A stretch of DNA of 64,000 nt from Oscillospiraceae bacterium (GTDB lineage Bacteria > Bacillota > Clostridia > Oscillospirales > Oscillospiraceae): contig CADBWQ010000008.1 in assembly GCA_902798545.1 (NCBI GenBank), positions 89,509 through 153,508 of the forward strand, written 5' to 3'. The position numbers and the translations under genes were made by a program. Shown piece by piece: positions 26,937-36,625 of this stretch (positions are counted from its first letter, which is position 1; the number at the start of each line of letters is the position of its first letter). The notes under the pieces were generated by a model. That model was not told the DNA's origin. It was given only the letters and a program-made list of their open reading frames with translations, and made no database searches.

Positions 26937-28231
26937 TGCAAGGAGAAAACTCCGGTGTCCCGGTACACGGTACCGTGGAAGACGCCCTGAAACTCATTCG
27001 CAGCGGCGACGTGATTGCGACGCCCTGTTACGCCAACGAACCGTCCATCTTTCTGAGCCGGCTTCACACCGTTGCGGCATCTCTGGAGGGGGTGCAGCTC
27101 TGGTCAACCAATCCTGTACAGGCCTATCCGGTCATCACGGACCCGTCTCTGAACGGACATATTGATATTCTGAGCATTTTTTACGGCGCTGCCAGCCGCA
27201 GCGGGCACCCCCTGAAGCGAATCAGCCTGGCGCCCACCAACCTGAGCGCCTCGGGGCCGGTTCAGGTCCATACCGCAAAGCCGACCGTCTTTGTCGCGGC
27301 GGTCACACCCGCGGACGCCGACGGCAATGTGCACCTGTCGGTGGACCTGCAGTATTCTCTCGACTGCATGGAAGCTGCGGATCGCATCATTTTCGAGATC
27401 AATCCGAGGCTTCCCATGACTTTCGGAGAGACAGCGATGCCGCTCACAACGGCGGATCTGGTCTATGAGGCGGACACACCCCTGACCTGTGCGCCGGAGA
27501 TCCGCTCCACAGCGGTGGAGAAGGCCATTGCCGACTACGTCGTGTCTTTGGTGAATGACGGCGACTGCATCCAGATCGGCATCGGCGGCACACCGAATGC
27601 TGTCGGTCAGGCGCTTTCCACAAAGCATGATCTCGGCGTCCATACCGAGATGATCACCTCGTCCATCGGGGAACTGATTCGCAAGGGCGTGATCACCAAC
27701 CGGAGGAAAAACTTCTGCACGGGGAAAACGGTCGGTGCCTTTGCCTGGGGTGACCAGGCGCTCTATGATCTCATGGACGGCAATCCAGACTTTCTCCTGA
27801 AGCGATCCTCCTGGGTCAATGACCCCTTTGTGATCGCGCAGAATGACAACATGGTCTCGATCAATACCGCGCTTCAGATCGACCTGACCGGACAGGTGTG
27901 CTCCGAGAGCATCGGACCCCGGCAGTACTCCGGCAGCGGCGGTGCTTTCGACTTTGCATACGGCGCGTATCGCTCCAGAGGCGGGCGCAGTATCATTGCC
28001 ATAAACTCTACGGCAAAGAACGGCAGTATTTCCAAAATCCAGACCTCGCTCACACCGGGTGCCATTGTCACCATCAGCCGCAATGTGGTGGATTATGTGG
28101 TCACCGAATACGGGATTGCCAAGCTGCGGGACCGCACGGTGCGCCAGCGGGTAGAAAACCTGATTGCCGTCGCGCATCCGGATTTTCGTGCTCAGCTCCG
28201 GGAGGAAGCGGAGAAGAACATGCTCTGGTGA
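26933..28231 (+). CDS. Acetyl-CoA hydrolase / acyl-CoA:carboxylate CoA-transferase
   Basis: A 432-residue family I-type CoA-transferase similar to 4-hydroxybutyrate or butyryl-CoA:acetate CoA-transferases. GIGGTPNAVGQAL forms the CoA-binding turn near residue 220. The expected Glu nucleophile lies near VHTEMITSSIGELI (about residue 242). QYSGSGGAFDFAYGA is the conserved C-terminal loop. It likely moves CoA between short-chain acids in fermentation. The exact acyl group cannot be told. Confidence 0.88.
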   Translation: MMQGENSGVPVHGTVEDALKLIRSGDVIATPCYANEPSIFLSRLHTVAASLEGVQLWSTNPVQAYPVITDPSLNGHIDILSIFYGAASRSGHPLKRISLAPTNLSASGPVQVHTAKPTVFVAAVTPADADGNVHLSVDLQYSLDCMEAADRIIFEINPRLPMTFGETAMPLTTADLVYEADTPLTCAPEIRSTAVEKAIADYVVSLVNDGDCIQIGIGGTPNAVGQALSTKHDLGVHTEMITSSIGELIRKGVITNRRKNFCTGKTVGAFAWGDQALYDLMDGNPDFLLKRSSWVNDPFVIAQNDNMVSINTALQIDLTGQVCSESIGPRQYSGSGGAFDFAYGAYRSRGGRSIIAINSTAKNGSISKIQTSLTPGAIVTISRNVVDYVVTEYGIAKLRDRTVRQRVENLIAVAHPDFRAQLREEAEKNMLW

Positions 28232-28272
28232 CGGAATTTGACAGAGCAGAGACAAAGAGATAAAGAATAAAA

Positions 28273-28301
28273 GCGCCGTGGTCCGAATAGGACCACGGCG
28301 C
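28273..28301. terminator. Bidirectional terminator
   Basis: A 12-bp stem GCGCCGTGGTCC / GGACCACGGCGC between the convergent CoA-transferase and MATE genes. Confidence 0.85.
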
Positions 28302-28314
28302 AGTTTGCCTGATG

Positions 28315-29694
28315 TTATTCCAGCGCTGACAGATGACGGCGACGGCGGACAGAATGAGCATAATAAATAAGCTCCACCGTACAGCAGCAAAACCAGCCGA
28401 CCGGGTATCCGAAGCCAACGATCCTGGGGGTGTTGGTGACGAAGTGCGTTACCAGATAGAGGTAGATCTGCCGCACACCGACAAAGGTGCTGAGCATGAT
28501 GATCATGGGGCCGCGGGAGTCACCCCGACCGCGCAACGCGCCGGCCAGAACGTGGTTGACACAGTTGAAAAGCAGAAAGGGAACATTGGTACGGATAAAG
28601 AGCACGCCGTATTCGATGACTTTCGGATCGGGAGAGAACAGCCGCACCGCAGCAGGCGCATAGATCATCAAAACGGCAATGATGACTCCGGTGACCCCGC
28701 TGGTCAGCAGCATCGACGTTACCGTACCTTGGTCGGCTCGCTGCTCCTCCCGGGCACCGACATTCTGGCTGACGAAAGTGGTGGCGGCCATCGCCATACT
28801 TTGAATGGGCAGCAGAATGAACTGGTCCAGCTTGTTATAGCTGCTCCAGCCGGCCATCACATCCGAACCGAAGTAGTTGATATAGCTCTGGACAAAGATG
28901 TTGGAGAACGCGGTGATGACAGACTGGATTCCGGTGGGAAGGCCGATGGCAAATATTTTACGAAGAATGGGGAAATCCAGCTTCAGCTCCTTCCAGTCAA
29001 GACGATAGATTTCACCTGTCCTTGTCAGCAGACCCAGAATCAGGATGGCAGAGACAAATTGAGAAAGGATCGTCGCAACGGCAGCACCGGCAATGCCGGC
29101 CTTCAGCACAATGATAAAGAACAGGTCGAGAACAATGTTCAGGATGCTGGTGAGAATCAGAAAATAGAGAGGACGAATCGAATCGCCGACGGCGCGAAGA
29201 ATACCGCTGCCCATATTGTAGATCAGCAGCCCGGAGATACCGGCCAGATAGATTCGCAGATAGGCAGCCGCGTCCCGAAATACATCGTCCGGGGTGTTCA
29301 TCATGCGGAGAAGGGGGTTCACAAGGATCACGCCCGCCACGGAAAACAGCAGACTCAGCAGAAAGGTTGCGGCAAAGGTGGTTTCAATCGCCTTATGAAG
29401 ACCTCTTGTGTTCCCGGCACCGAAAAACTGGCTGATTACCACGCCGGCGCCGACGGAAAACCCGTTGAAGAAAAAAACCATCATATTGACGATCATGGTA
29501 GTCGAACCAATGGCTGCCAGCGCCTGCTTACTGACAAAGTTCCCGACAATGACCGAGTCCACCGTGTTGTAGAGCATCTGAAAGACATTGCCCAGCATGA
29601 GCGGGAGGGCAAAACCGATCAGCAGACGGAGGATGGAGCCCTCCGTCATGTTGTGGGTAACGGTTTCAGTTTTCCGGTGAACACTCTTAAACAT
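28315..29694 (-). CDS. MATE-family efflux transporter
   Basis: A 459-residue multidrug/toxin extrusion protein with about twelve transmembrane helices in two six-helix lobes. Family landmarks include SILRLLIGFALPLMLGN at the start, LYNTVDSVIVGNFV, and SNIFVQSYINYFGSDVMAG in the second lobe. It is likely driven by Na+ or H+. The substrate is unknown. It lies 41 bases downstream of the amidohydrolase on the same strand and may be co-transcribed with it. Confidence 0.92.
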   Translation of the reverse strand: MFKSVHRKTETVTHNMTEGSILRLLIGFALPLMLGNVFQMLYNTVDSVIVGNFVSKQALAAIGSTTMIVNMMVFFFNGFSVGAGVVISQFFGAGNTRGLHKAIETTFAATFLLSLLFSVAGVILVNPLLRMMNTPDDVFRDAAAYLRIYLAGISGLLIYNMGSGILRAVGDSIRPLYFLILTSILNIVLDLFFIIVLKAGIAGAAVATILSQFVSAILILGLLTRTGEIYRLDWKELKLDFPILRKIFAIGLPTGIQSVITAFSNIFVQSYINYFGSDVMAGWSSYNKLDQFILLPIQSMAMAATTFVSQNVGAREEQRADQGTVTSMLLTSGVTGVIIAVLMIYAPAAVRLFSPDPKVIEYGVLFIRTNVPFLLFNCVNHVLAGALRGRGDSRGPMIIMLSTFVGVRQIYLYLVTHFVTNTPRIVGFGYPVGWFCCCTVELIYYAHSVRRRRHLSALE

Positions 29695-29735
29695 CGAAGC
29701 CTGTCCCTGCCGATCCTGATCTTTCTGTTTTTTGT

Positions 29736-30887
29736 TTACGCTCTGCGATAGACCACCTGTCCGTCGATGATGGTTACCTCCGCTTCGCCGCCGATGCTGG
29801 AAAGCGGATCCGCGGTCCAGATGACCACGTCCGCGTCCTTTCCGACTTCGAGGCTGCCCACCCGGTCTTCAATCCCGAGACTCCGGGCCGGATTGATGGT
29901 AATAGCTTTCCAGGCCTCGGTTTTGTCAAGACCGGAGTTCACGGCTAGACCGGCGCACATCGGCAGATACTGCAGCGGGATCACCGGTGCATCTGTGATG
30001 ATGCTGACACAGAGACCCGCCCGGTTCAGTATACCGGGGGTGGTGAAGCTCTTGTTGGCGAGTTCAATTTTGGACTTGTGTCCGAGGCTGGGGCCGATGA
30101 ACACGGGAAAGTTTTCCTCAGCCAATTCGTCGGCAATCAGCACACCATCCGTACAGTGGTCCAGCGTTGCACGAAGCCCGAATTCTTTGGCTATCCGGAC
30201 TGCGGTGAGAATGTCATCCGCACGGTGGCAGTGGCACTTCAAAGGAATCTCGCCCGCCATGACAGGCAGCATAGCTTCCAGCTTCATGTCAAAGGTGGGT
30301 TCTTTTCCGGCAAGTTTGTCGTCACGATAGCGCCTGGCTTTGAACAGAAGTTCGCGGAGGAGCGCCGCAGTACCCATGCGGGTCATCGGGGCTTTGCTTC
30401 CGGCTTTCCCGTAACAGCCCTTGGGATTTTCACCAAAAGCACATTTCATGGCGGCGGGGTCTTTCAGAATCATCTTGTCCACCCGTTTTCCGTACAGCTT
30501 GATAACAGCGAAGGTGCCGCCCACCACGTTGGCGCTGCCCGGACCGGTACAGGCGGTGGTCACGCCGCCCTGGATTGCGTTTTTAAGCCCCTCATCCAGT
30601 GGATTGATGGAATCGATCGCCCTCATCTGGGGAGTGATGGGATCGACCATCTCGTTAAAGTCAGCGCCCTCCCAGGCCATTGCCTCGTTGTCCAGACCAA
30701 CGTGGCAGTGTGCCTCAACACAGCCAGGCGTAACAAGATGACCCCGGGCGTCAATGATTTCGGCGTCCAGCGGTGCGAGAATATCTGTGCCGATGGCTGT
30801 GATTTTCCCACCGTCGAGGAGCAGGCAGCCATTTTCAATCTCTTCTCCGACAATTGGAAGAATATGCGCGTTTCTGATGAACAACAT
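29736..30887 (-). CDS. Amidohydrolase (imidazolonepropionase-like)
   Basis: A metal-dependent hydrolase of about 383 residues. The N-terminal beta-sandwich is followed by the HxH metal motif VEAHCHVG (near residue 60), further metal-ligand candidates in KCHCHRADD, and a C-terminal NPARSLGIEDRVGSLEVGKDADVVIW segment typical of the superfamily. The start at MLFIRNAHILP fits the family and has GAAAGG 11 bases upstream; an alternative ATG at 30911 adds eight residues. The substrate is unknown. Confidence 0.85.
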   Translation of the reverse strand: MLFIRNAHILPIVGEEIENGCLLLDGGKITAIGTDILAPLDAEIIDARGHLVTPGCVEAHCHVGLDNEAMAWEGADFNEMVDPITPQMRAIDSINPLDEGLKNAIQGGVTTACTGPGSANVVGGTFAVIKLYGKRVDKMILKDPAAMKCAFGENPKGCYGKAGSKAPMTRMGTAALLRELLFKARRYRDDKLAGKEPTFDMKLEAMLPVMAGEIPLKCHCHRADDILTAVRIAKEFGLRATLDHCTDGVLIADELAEENFPVFIGPSLGHKSKIELANKSFTTPGILNRAGLCVSIITDAPVIPLQYLPMCAGLAVNSGLDKTEAWKAITINPARSLGIEDRVGSLEVGKDADVVIWTADPLSSIGGEAEVTIIDGQVVYRRA

Positions 30888-31074
30888 GCTTGTTTCAACC
30901 TTTCTTTCCATTCCATGGGCAGGCGCTACAGGCCTGATTTGAAAATCGGAGAGATCAGGACCGGATGCCTGCTGATATTAGTATAGTATAGCACGTCAGC
31001 CCGCTTCGCGCAACGCGAGAGCGCAACACAGGCAATAAAACGGAATAGATCCTGTATATGGAATGAAAAAATAC

Positions 31075-31102
31075 TTGTTTTTTGGGCCGTAATGTGTATA
31101 AT
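31075..31102 (+). promoter_or_regulatory. Promoter of the peptide ABC operon
   Basis: TTGTTT (31075-31080), a 16-base spacer and TATAAT (31097-31102) give a transcript leader of about 130 bases before the binding-protein gene. In the rest of the 30888-31241 gap I see only possible minus-strand TATACT elements near 30980, and no gene. Confidence 0.65.
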
Positions 31103-31241
31103 TCAACTATGGTAAAATAAAATGTGTCCTAAATATGCTCTGAAAAAAACCAAGGATCTCCAATATACGGGTGCTCCATGACAGAAGGCGGAGGCAGAGC
31201 TTATCCAGGTACACAAAACTATCAGACAAAGGAGACGAACC

Positions 31242-32753
31242 ATGAAACGTTATCTGGCATTCGTGCTCGCCGTTGTGCTGTGCCTGTCTCTGGGCATCAC
31301 CGCACAGGCTGCCGGCAGTGAGAAAGACAAGGAAGTTCTCCGCGTTGCGGCCAACGCTGAAGCCTCCACGCTTGATCCCGCACAGACCACTGACGCATCC
31401 TCCCAGCAGATCTTCAACAACATCTTTGAGACCCTGGTCTACGAGGATGAGGATCATAACATTGTCGGCAAGCTCGCCGAGAGCTATGAGCAGGTCGACG
31501 ATGTCACCTATGTCTTCCAGCTGCGCCAGGGCGTGTACTTTACCAATGGCGAAGAGCTGAAAGCCAGCGATGTTGTTTTCACCTATACCCGCGGCGCTGA
31601 GTCTCCCAAAATCGCCTCCTACTTCCGCGATGTTGCCTCCGTTAAGGCGACCGGTGACTATGAGGTGACCATCACCCTCAGCAAGCCCTCCGCTCCCTTC
31701 CTCGCCGGACTGACCTTTGCCTCCACTGGCATCGTCAACGAGAAAGCTATCACCGAAGCGGGTGAGAACACCGGCACCCAGCCTGTCGGCACCGGTCCAT
31801 ACAAGCTTCAGGTCTGGGACAAGGGCGTAAAGCTGGTCCTTGAGCGCAATGAAGAGTACTGGGGCGAGAAGCCCGTCTTCCGCACAGTCCAAGTTGTTGC
31901 AGTCCCCGAGAGCACCAACCGTACCATCGAGCTGGAGAGCGGCAATGTGGATATCGCTCTCGAGATCCCGACCACCGACCTCAACCGTGTCCGTGATACC
32001 GAAGGCCTCCAGCTGCTTGAGCAGCCCGCCCGCGCCACCACCCTTCTGGGCATGAACTGCAGCAAGGCACCTCTGGACGATGTCCGCGTCCGTCAGGCCA
32101 TCTCCCACGCACTGGATGTTCCCACCCTGGTGAAGGCCATCAAGGGCGACACTGTGGAAGTAGCCTACAGCGAGATCAGCTCCAATATGAAATACTACAA
32201 GGAAATCACAGAGTCCCATGACTACGATGTGGAAAAGGCCAGGGAGCTTCTGAAGGAAGCCGGCTATGAAGACGGTTTTGAGATCTCCATTCTCGTCGAC
32301 GAGAAGAAGGAAAACCTCGACATCGCGACCGTGGCGCAGCAGATGCTGCAGGCCGTAGGCATCAAAGTGAAGATCAACACCATGGAGTTTGCAACCATGT
32401 GCGCAGAGGCCTATGCCGGCAACTCCGAGCTGTTCATCGTCGGCTGGGGCAGCGGCACCATGGATCCGGACACCGTCCTGTTCAACTGCTTCCACTCCTC
32501 CAATGCGGTGGACGGCGGCAACAACTGGGCCCGTTTTGTGAATGACAAGGCCGATGAACTGCTGGAAAAGTCCCGTGTCGTCTTTGACGATGACGAGCGT
32601 GCCGCGGTCTACGGCGAGATTCAGGATCTGCTGGCCGAGGAATGCCCCTGGATCAACATCTGGGTCCGCAAGTACTTTGTCGGCATCGGCGGCAATGTGG
32701 ATTCCATGGTCATGGATCCCAACAGCTGCTACGCCTACTACAAGGTCAAGTGA
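31242..32753 (+). CDS. Peptide ABC transporter substrate-binding protein
   Basis: A 503-residue family 5 solute-binding protein (DppA/OppA-like). A classical signal peptide spans residues 1-23 (YLAFVLAVVLCLSLGITAQA), with likely cleavage after AQA. There is no lipobox cysteine at the cleavage point, which is unusual for a Gram-positive binding protein. The mature domain shows the SBP_bac_5 pattern, including YEQVDDVTYVFQLRQGVYFTN and LLGMNCSKAPLDDVRVRQA. It heads the oppBCDF-like operon. Confidence 0.9.
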   Translation: MKRYLAFVLAVVLCLSLGITAQAAGSEKDKEVLRVAANAEASTLDPAQTTDASSQQIFNNIFETLVYEDEDHNIVGKLAESYEQVDDVTYVFQLRQGVYFTNGEELKASDVVFTYTRGAESPKIASYFRDVASVKATGDYEVTITLSKPSAPFLAGLTFASTGIVNEKAITEAGENTGTQPVGTGPYKLQVWDKGVKLVLERNEEYWGEKPVFRTVQVVAVPESTNRTIELESGNVDIALEIPTTDLNRVRDTEGLQLLEQPARATTLLGMNCSKAPLDDVRVRQAISHALDVPTLVKAIKGDTVEVAYSEISSNMKYYKEITESHDYDVEKARELLKEAGYEDGFEISILVDEKKENLDIATVAQQMLQAVGIKVKINTMEFATMCAEAYAGNSELFIVGWGSGTMDPDTVLFNCFHSSNAVDGGNNWARFVNDKADELLEKSRVVFDDDERAAVYGEIQDLLAEECPWINIWVRKYFVGIGGNVDSMVMDPNSCYAYYKVK

Positions 32754-32769
32754 TCGATTCGCTTTTTCC

Positions 32770-32801
32770 GGGGGTGCGGCATGACACAGTGCCGCACCCC
32801 C
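32770..32801 (+). terminator. Partial terminator after the binding-protein gene
   Basis: A 12-bp GC-rich stem GGGGGTGCGGCA / TGCCGCACCCCC followed by TCTTGATT. Such hairpins commonly let binding protein be made in excess over the permease. Confidence 0.8.
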
Positions 32802-32832
32802 TCTTGATTATTTGACAGCCGGAGGAACGCCA

Positions 32833-33762
32833 ATGATAAAATACATTCTGAAGCGAATACTGTATCTGATCCCGGTCATGCTCCTGGTGACGCTGATCGT
32901 GTTCTTCCTGATGTCCATCACCAAGGGCGATCCCGCCCGTATCGTGGTGGGCGAGTCCGCTTCTCTGGAAGAAGTCGAAGCGATGCGGGAATCCATGGGC
33001 CTGAATGACCCGTTCTTCATCCGCTATCTGCGCTATGTCCGGGACCTGTTTCTGCACGGGAATATGGGTACGTCATATAAAAGCGGCCTGCCCGTCATGA
33101 AGGAGATCATGAGCGCTTTGCCGTCCACCATCCGACTGTCTCTGGCGGCCATTACGATTGCCATTCTGATCGGAATCCCGATCGGCATCATCTCGGCCAC
33201 GAAGCAGTATTCCTTCTTTGATAACTTCACGATGATCCTGGGGCTGATCGGTATTTCCATGCCCGTATTTTGGCTGGGCCTGCTGCTGATTCTGCTGTTC
33301 TCGGTGCGGCTGGGCTGGTTCCCGCCCTCGGGACTTACCAGCTTCCGCCATGTGGTTCTGCCTGCTTTCACGCTCGGCACCCAGTCTATCGCCGTCTTCG
33401 CCCGGATGACCCGTTCCAGCATGCTGGAGGTCATCCGCCAGGATTATATTCGTACCGTGCGGGCCAAGGGACAGACGGAGACTCGTATTACGCTCGATCA
33501 CGTGCTCCGGAATGCCCTTGTTCCCATCGTCACGGTGGTCGGCATCCAGTTCGGCAATCTCCTGGGCGGCGCGGTGCTCTGCGAGACGATTTTCTCCATC
33601 AACGGCGTCGGCCGCCTGATGGTGGATGCCATCAAGCAAAGGGACTTCCCGGTGGTACAGGGCGGTGTCCTGTTCATCTCCCTGGCCTTCTGCCTCATCA
33701 ACCTGATCATCGACATCGTGTACTCGTTCCTTGATCCGAAGATCAAGTCACAGTACAAGTGA
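32833..33762 (+). CDS. Peptide ABC transporter permease, OppB/DppB type
   Basis: A 309-residue inner-membrane permease with about six helices. It has the N-terminal MIKYILKRILYLIPVMLLVTL and the EAA loop region RTVRAKGQTETRITLDHVLRNA near residue 215, which contacts the ATPases. GGAGGA lies six bases before the ATG. The open frame extends seven codons upstream but lacks a better start. Confidence 0.92.
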   Translation: MIKYILKRILYLIPVMLLVTLIVFFLMSITKGDPARIVVGESASLEEVEAMRESMGLNDPFFIRYLRYVRDLFLHGNMGTSYKSGLPVMKEIMSALPSTIRLSLAAITIAILIGIPIGIISATKQYSFFDNFTMILGLIGISMPVFWLGLLLILLFSVRLGWFPPSGLTSFRHVVLPAFTLGTQSIAVFARMTRSSMLEVIRQDYIRTVRAKGQTETRITLDHVLRNALVPIVTVVGIQFGNLLGGAVLCETIFSINGVGRLMVDAIKQRDFPVVQGGVLFISLAFCLINLIIDIVYSFLDPKIKSQYK

Positions 33763-33776
33763 GGGGAGGGCGAAAC

Positions 33777-34640
33777 ATGAAACCGAAAAAAGAAAAGCGC
33801 TACAGTCTTGCGAAGGAGACCTTCCAGCGGCTGATGAAGAACAAGCTTGCAATGTTCGGGCTGTTTGTGCTGTTTGTGCTGGTGCTGACCGCCATTTTCG
33901 CTGATCAGATCGCCCCATACTCCTATGACGAGATGGACTTTCTCAATGCCTATCAGCCCCCCTGCAAGGGACATATCTTCGGCACGGACGAGTTCGGTCG
34001 CGACATCTTCAGCCGGGTGGTCTATGGATCCCGGATCTCTCTGAAGGTTGGCTTTATCGCGGTGAGCATCTCGGTGGTGGCGGGAGGCCTGCTGGGCGCG
34101 GTGGCCGGCTACTACGGCGGCTGGACAGATAACCTCATTATGCGTGCCATGGACGTCATCATGTCAATCCCCGCCACACTGCTGGCCATTTCCATCGCGG
34201 CGGCGCTGGGCGCAGGTCTCACAAACCTGATGATTGCCACAGGAATTGCATCCATTCCCACCTACGCCCGAATTGTCCGCGCGTCGGTGCTGGGAATCAA
34301 GGAACAGGAGTTTGTCGAGGCGGCCAAGGCGGTGGGTACCAGGGACTTCACCATTCTCTGCAAGCACATTCTGCCAAATTGCCTCGCACCCATCATTGTG
34401 CAGGCAACGTTAGGAGTTGCCTTCGCAATTCTGACGGCGGCGGGCCTGAGCTTTATCGGCCTCGGTATTGAGCCGCCCACACCGGAATGGGGCGCCATGC
34501 TCTCCAACGCCAGAACCTATATCCGCGACTATTCCTATATGTGCCTGTTTCCGGGCCTGGCCATCGCCATCACCATCTTCAGCCTGAACGTGCTGGGTGA
34601 CGGTCTCCGGGACGCGCTGGATCCCAAGCTCAGACAGTGA
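33777..34640 (+). CDS. Peptide ABC transporter permease, OppC/DppC type
   Basis: A 287-residue permease that pairs with the OppB-like subunit. The family marker GTDEFGRDIFSRVVYGSRISL lies near residue 70, and the EAA loop EFVEAAKAVGTRDFTILCKHILPN near residue 180. GAGGGGAGGG precedes the ATG. Confidence 0.92.
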   Translation: MKPKKEKRYSLAKETFQRLMKNKLAMFGLFVLFVLVLTAIFADQIAPYSYDEMDFLNAYQPPCKGHIFGTDEFGRDIFSRVVYGSRISLKVGFIAVSISVVAGGLLGAVAGYYGGWTDNLIMRAMDVIMSIPATLLAISIAAALGAGLTNLMIATGIASIPTYARIVRASVLGIKEQEFVEAAKAVGTRDFTILCKHILPNCLAPIIVQATLGVAFAILTAAGLSFIGLGIEPPTPEWGAMLSNARTYIRDYSYMCLFPGLAIAITIFSLNVLGDGLRDALDPKLRQ

Positions 34641-34659
34641 TGAAAGAGGTACCGAGCGC

Positions 34660-35643
34660 ATGAATGATTTTTTAAAAATAGAAGGCCTCACCGTGGAATA
34701 CCGCTCCGGCAGCCGTCGTGTCCACGCGGTGAACGATCTTAACCTGCATGTGGGCGAAGGCGAAGCGCTGGGCTTCGTGGGTGAGACCGGCGCGGGCAAG
34801 ACCACGACGGCGCTGAGCATCCTTCGGATTCTGCCGAACCCGCCGGCAAAGGTGCTGAGCGGCAAGGTGTTTTTCAAGGGAAAGGACCTCTTCCAGCTGA
34901 GCGATAAGGAGATGCGGGCGATCCGCGGCGAGGAAATCGCCATGATCTTCCAGGACCCGATGACCTCGCTGGACCCGGTGAAAACCGTGGGCGACCAGAT
35001 CTGCGAGATGATCCTTCTGCATGAGCACTGCTCCAAGAAAGAAGCCTGGGAAAAGGCTGGCGACATGCTGGAAACCGTGGGAATCGACCGGGACCGCGCG
35101 GAGGAGTATCCGCACCAGTTCTCCGGCGGTATGAAGCAGCGCGTGGTCATCGCCATCGCGCTGTCCTGCAACCCCTCGCTCCTCATCGCCGATGAGCCGA
35201 CGACGGCGCTGGATGTGACGATTCAGGCGCAGATCCTGGAGCTCATGAAAAAGCTCAAAAGAGAGTATCAGTCCTCCATGATCATGATCACCCATGATCT
35301 CGGCATTGTGGCGGAAATCTGCGATAATGTGGCCATCATGTATGCCGGCGGCGTGCTGGAATATGGAAGCGTCTTCGACATCTACAAGGATCCGCAGCAT
35401 CCTTACACACACGCCCTGTTCGATTCCATCCCGGATGTCCATCGGGACCAGGACCGGCTGAAGGTGATTTCCGGACTGCCGCCCGATCCCACCGACATTC
35501 CCGCCGGGTGTCCCTTCCACCCCCGCTGCCCTCACTGCACCGAGCGGTGCAAAACAGAAAAGCCGGAGGCAGTATATCTGAATGAGACCCACTGGGTCAA
35601 ATGCTTCCTGATGCAGGGAAGGGGGGGAGAGAGCCATGAGTGA
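34660..35643 (+). CDS. Peptide ABC transporter ATPase, OppD/DppD type
   Basis: A 327-residue ATPase. Walker A is GETGAGKTTTALS, the signature is FSGGMKQRVVIAIAL, and Walker B is LLIADEPTTALD. The C-terminal oligopeptide extension has a four-Cys motif (CPFHPRCPHCTERC) that in relatives holds an iron-sulfur cluster. It overlaps the next gene by eight bases. Confidence 0.93.
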   Translation: MNDFLKIEGLTVEYRSGSRRVHAVNDLNLHVGEGEALGFVGETGAGKTTTALSILRILPNPPAKVLSGKVFFKGKDLFQLSDKEMRAIRGEEIAMIFQDPMTSLDPVKTVGDQICEMILLHEHCSKKEAWEKAGDMLETVGIDRDRAEEYPHQFSGGMKQRVVIAIALSCNPSLLIADEPTTALDVTIQAQILELMKKLKREYQSSMIMITHDLGIVAEICDNVAIMYAGGVLEYGSVFDIYKDPQHPYTHALFDSIPDVHRDQDRLKVISGLPPDPTDIPAGCPFHPRCPHCTERCKTEKPEAVYLNETHWVKCFLMQGRGGESHE

Positions 35644-36622
35644 ACCACTGCTGGAGGTACGGCATCTTAAAAAATACTTCACCACGCCAAAAGGGCTGCT
35701 GCACGCCGTGGATGACGTGAGCTTCACCATCGAAGAGGGCAAAACCCTCGGCCTGGTGGGTGAGTCCGGCTGCGGAAAGTCAACCACCGGCCGTGTGATC
35801 CTCCGCCTTCACGAAGCGACCGACGGAGAGGTTCTCTACCGCGGCAGAAACATTCTGAAGCTCTCCCCCCGAGAGATGAGGGAGATGCGCCGGAAGATGC
35901 AGATCGTGTTTCAGGATCCCTATTCCTCGCTGAATCCCCGTATGAGCGTGAAAAGCCTGATCGAGGAATCTTTGCGGCAGCGCAGCCGCGGTATGAGCTC
36001 CGCAGAACGTGAGAAAAAGGTTCTGAACATCATGGATCTGGTGGGACTGGAACGGAGACTTGCAAACTCCTATCCCCATGAACTGGACGGCGGACGGAGG
36101 CAACGCATCGGAATTGCCCGTGCGCTGATTCTGGAGCCGGAGTTTGTGGTGCTGGACGAGCCGGTATCCGCGTTGGATGTGTGCGTTCAGGCACAGATCC
36201 TGAACCTGCTGATGGACCTGCAGAAGGAATTGAAGCTCACCTATCTGTTCATCTCTCACAATTTAAGTGTTGTAAAGCACATCAGCGATGAGATCGCGGT
36301 AATGTATCTGGGAAAGCTGGTGGAGACAGCGGATCACGAGACTATTTTCGAAAATCCTAAACACCCCTACACCCAGGCGCTGCTCTCGGCGATCCCCATC
36401 CCGGATCCCACGGTGCATCCGGACCGGATCATCCTGGAGGGAGACGTTACCAGCCCGATCAATCCGCTGCCCGGCTGCCGCTTTCGTACTCGCTGCCGCT
36501 GTGCCATGCCGGTGTGCGGCGAGGAATGTCCCGAGCTCATGCCAAACGGGAAGAGCATTGTGGCCTGCCACCTGTACAGCGGAACTGATGCCAAAGCCGG
36601 TCAGAGCGGAGGCCAGGAGTAA
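35636..36622 (+). CDS. Peptide ABC transporter ATPase, OppF/DppF type
   Basis: A 328-residue ATPase partner of the OppD-like subunit. Walker A is GESGCGKSTTGRV and Walker B is FVVLDEPVSALD. The signature motif reads ELDGGRRQRIGIARAL in place of LSGGQ, a variant I recall from other clostridial peptide ATPases. The C-terminal cysteines CRFRTRCRCAMPVC resemble those of OppD. Confidence 0.93.
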   Translation: MSEPLLEVRHLKKYFTTPKGLLHAVDDVSFTIEEGKTLGLVGESGCGKSTTGRVILRLHEATDGEVLYRGRNILKLSPREMREMRRKMQIVFQDPYSSLNPRMSVKSLIEESLRQRSRGMSSAEREKKVLNIMDLVGLERRLANSYPHELDGGRRQRIGIARALILEPEFVVLDEPVSALDVCVQAQILNLLMDLQKELKLTYLFISHNLSVVKHISDEIAVMYLGKLVETADHETIFENPKHPYTQALLSAIPIPDPTVHPDRIILEGDVTSPINPLPGCRFRTRCRCAMPVCGEECPELMPNGKSIVACHLYSGTDAKAGQSGGQE

Positions 36623-36625
36623 ACA

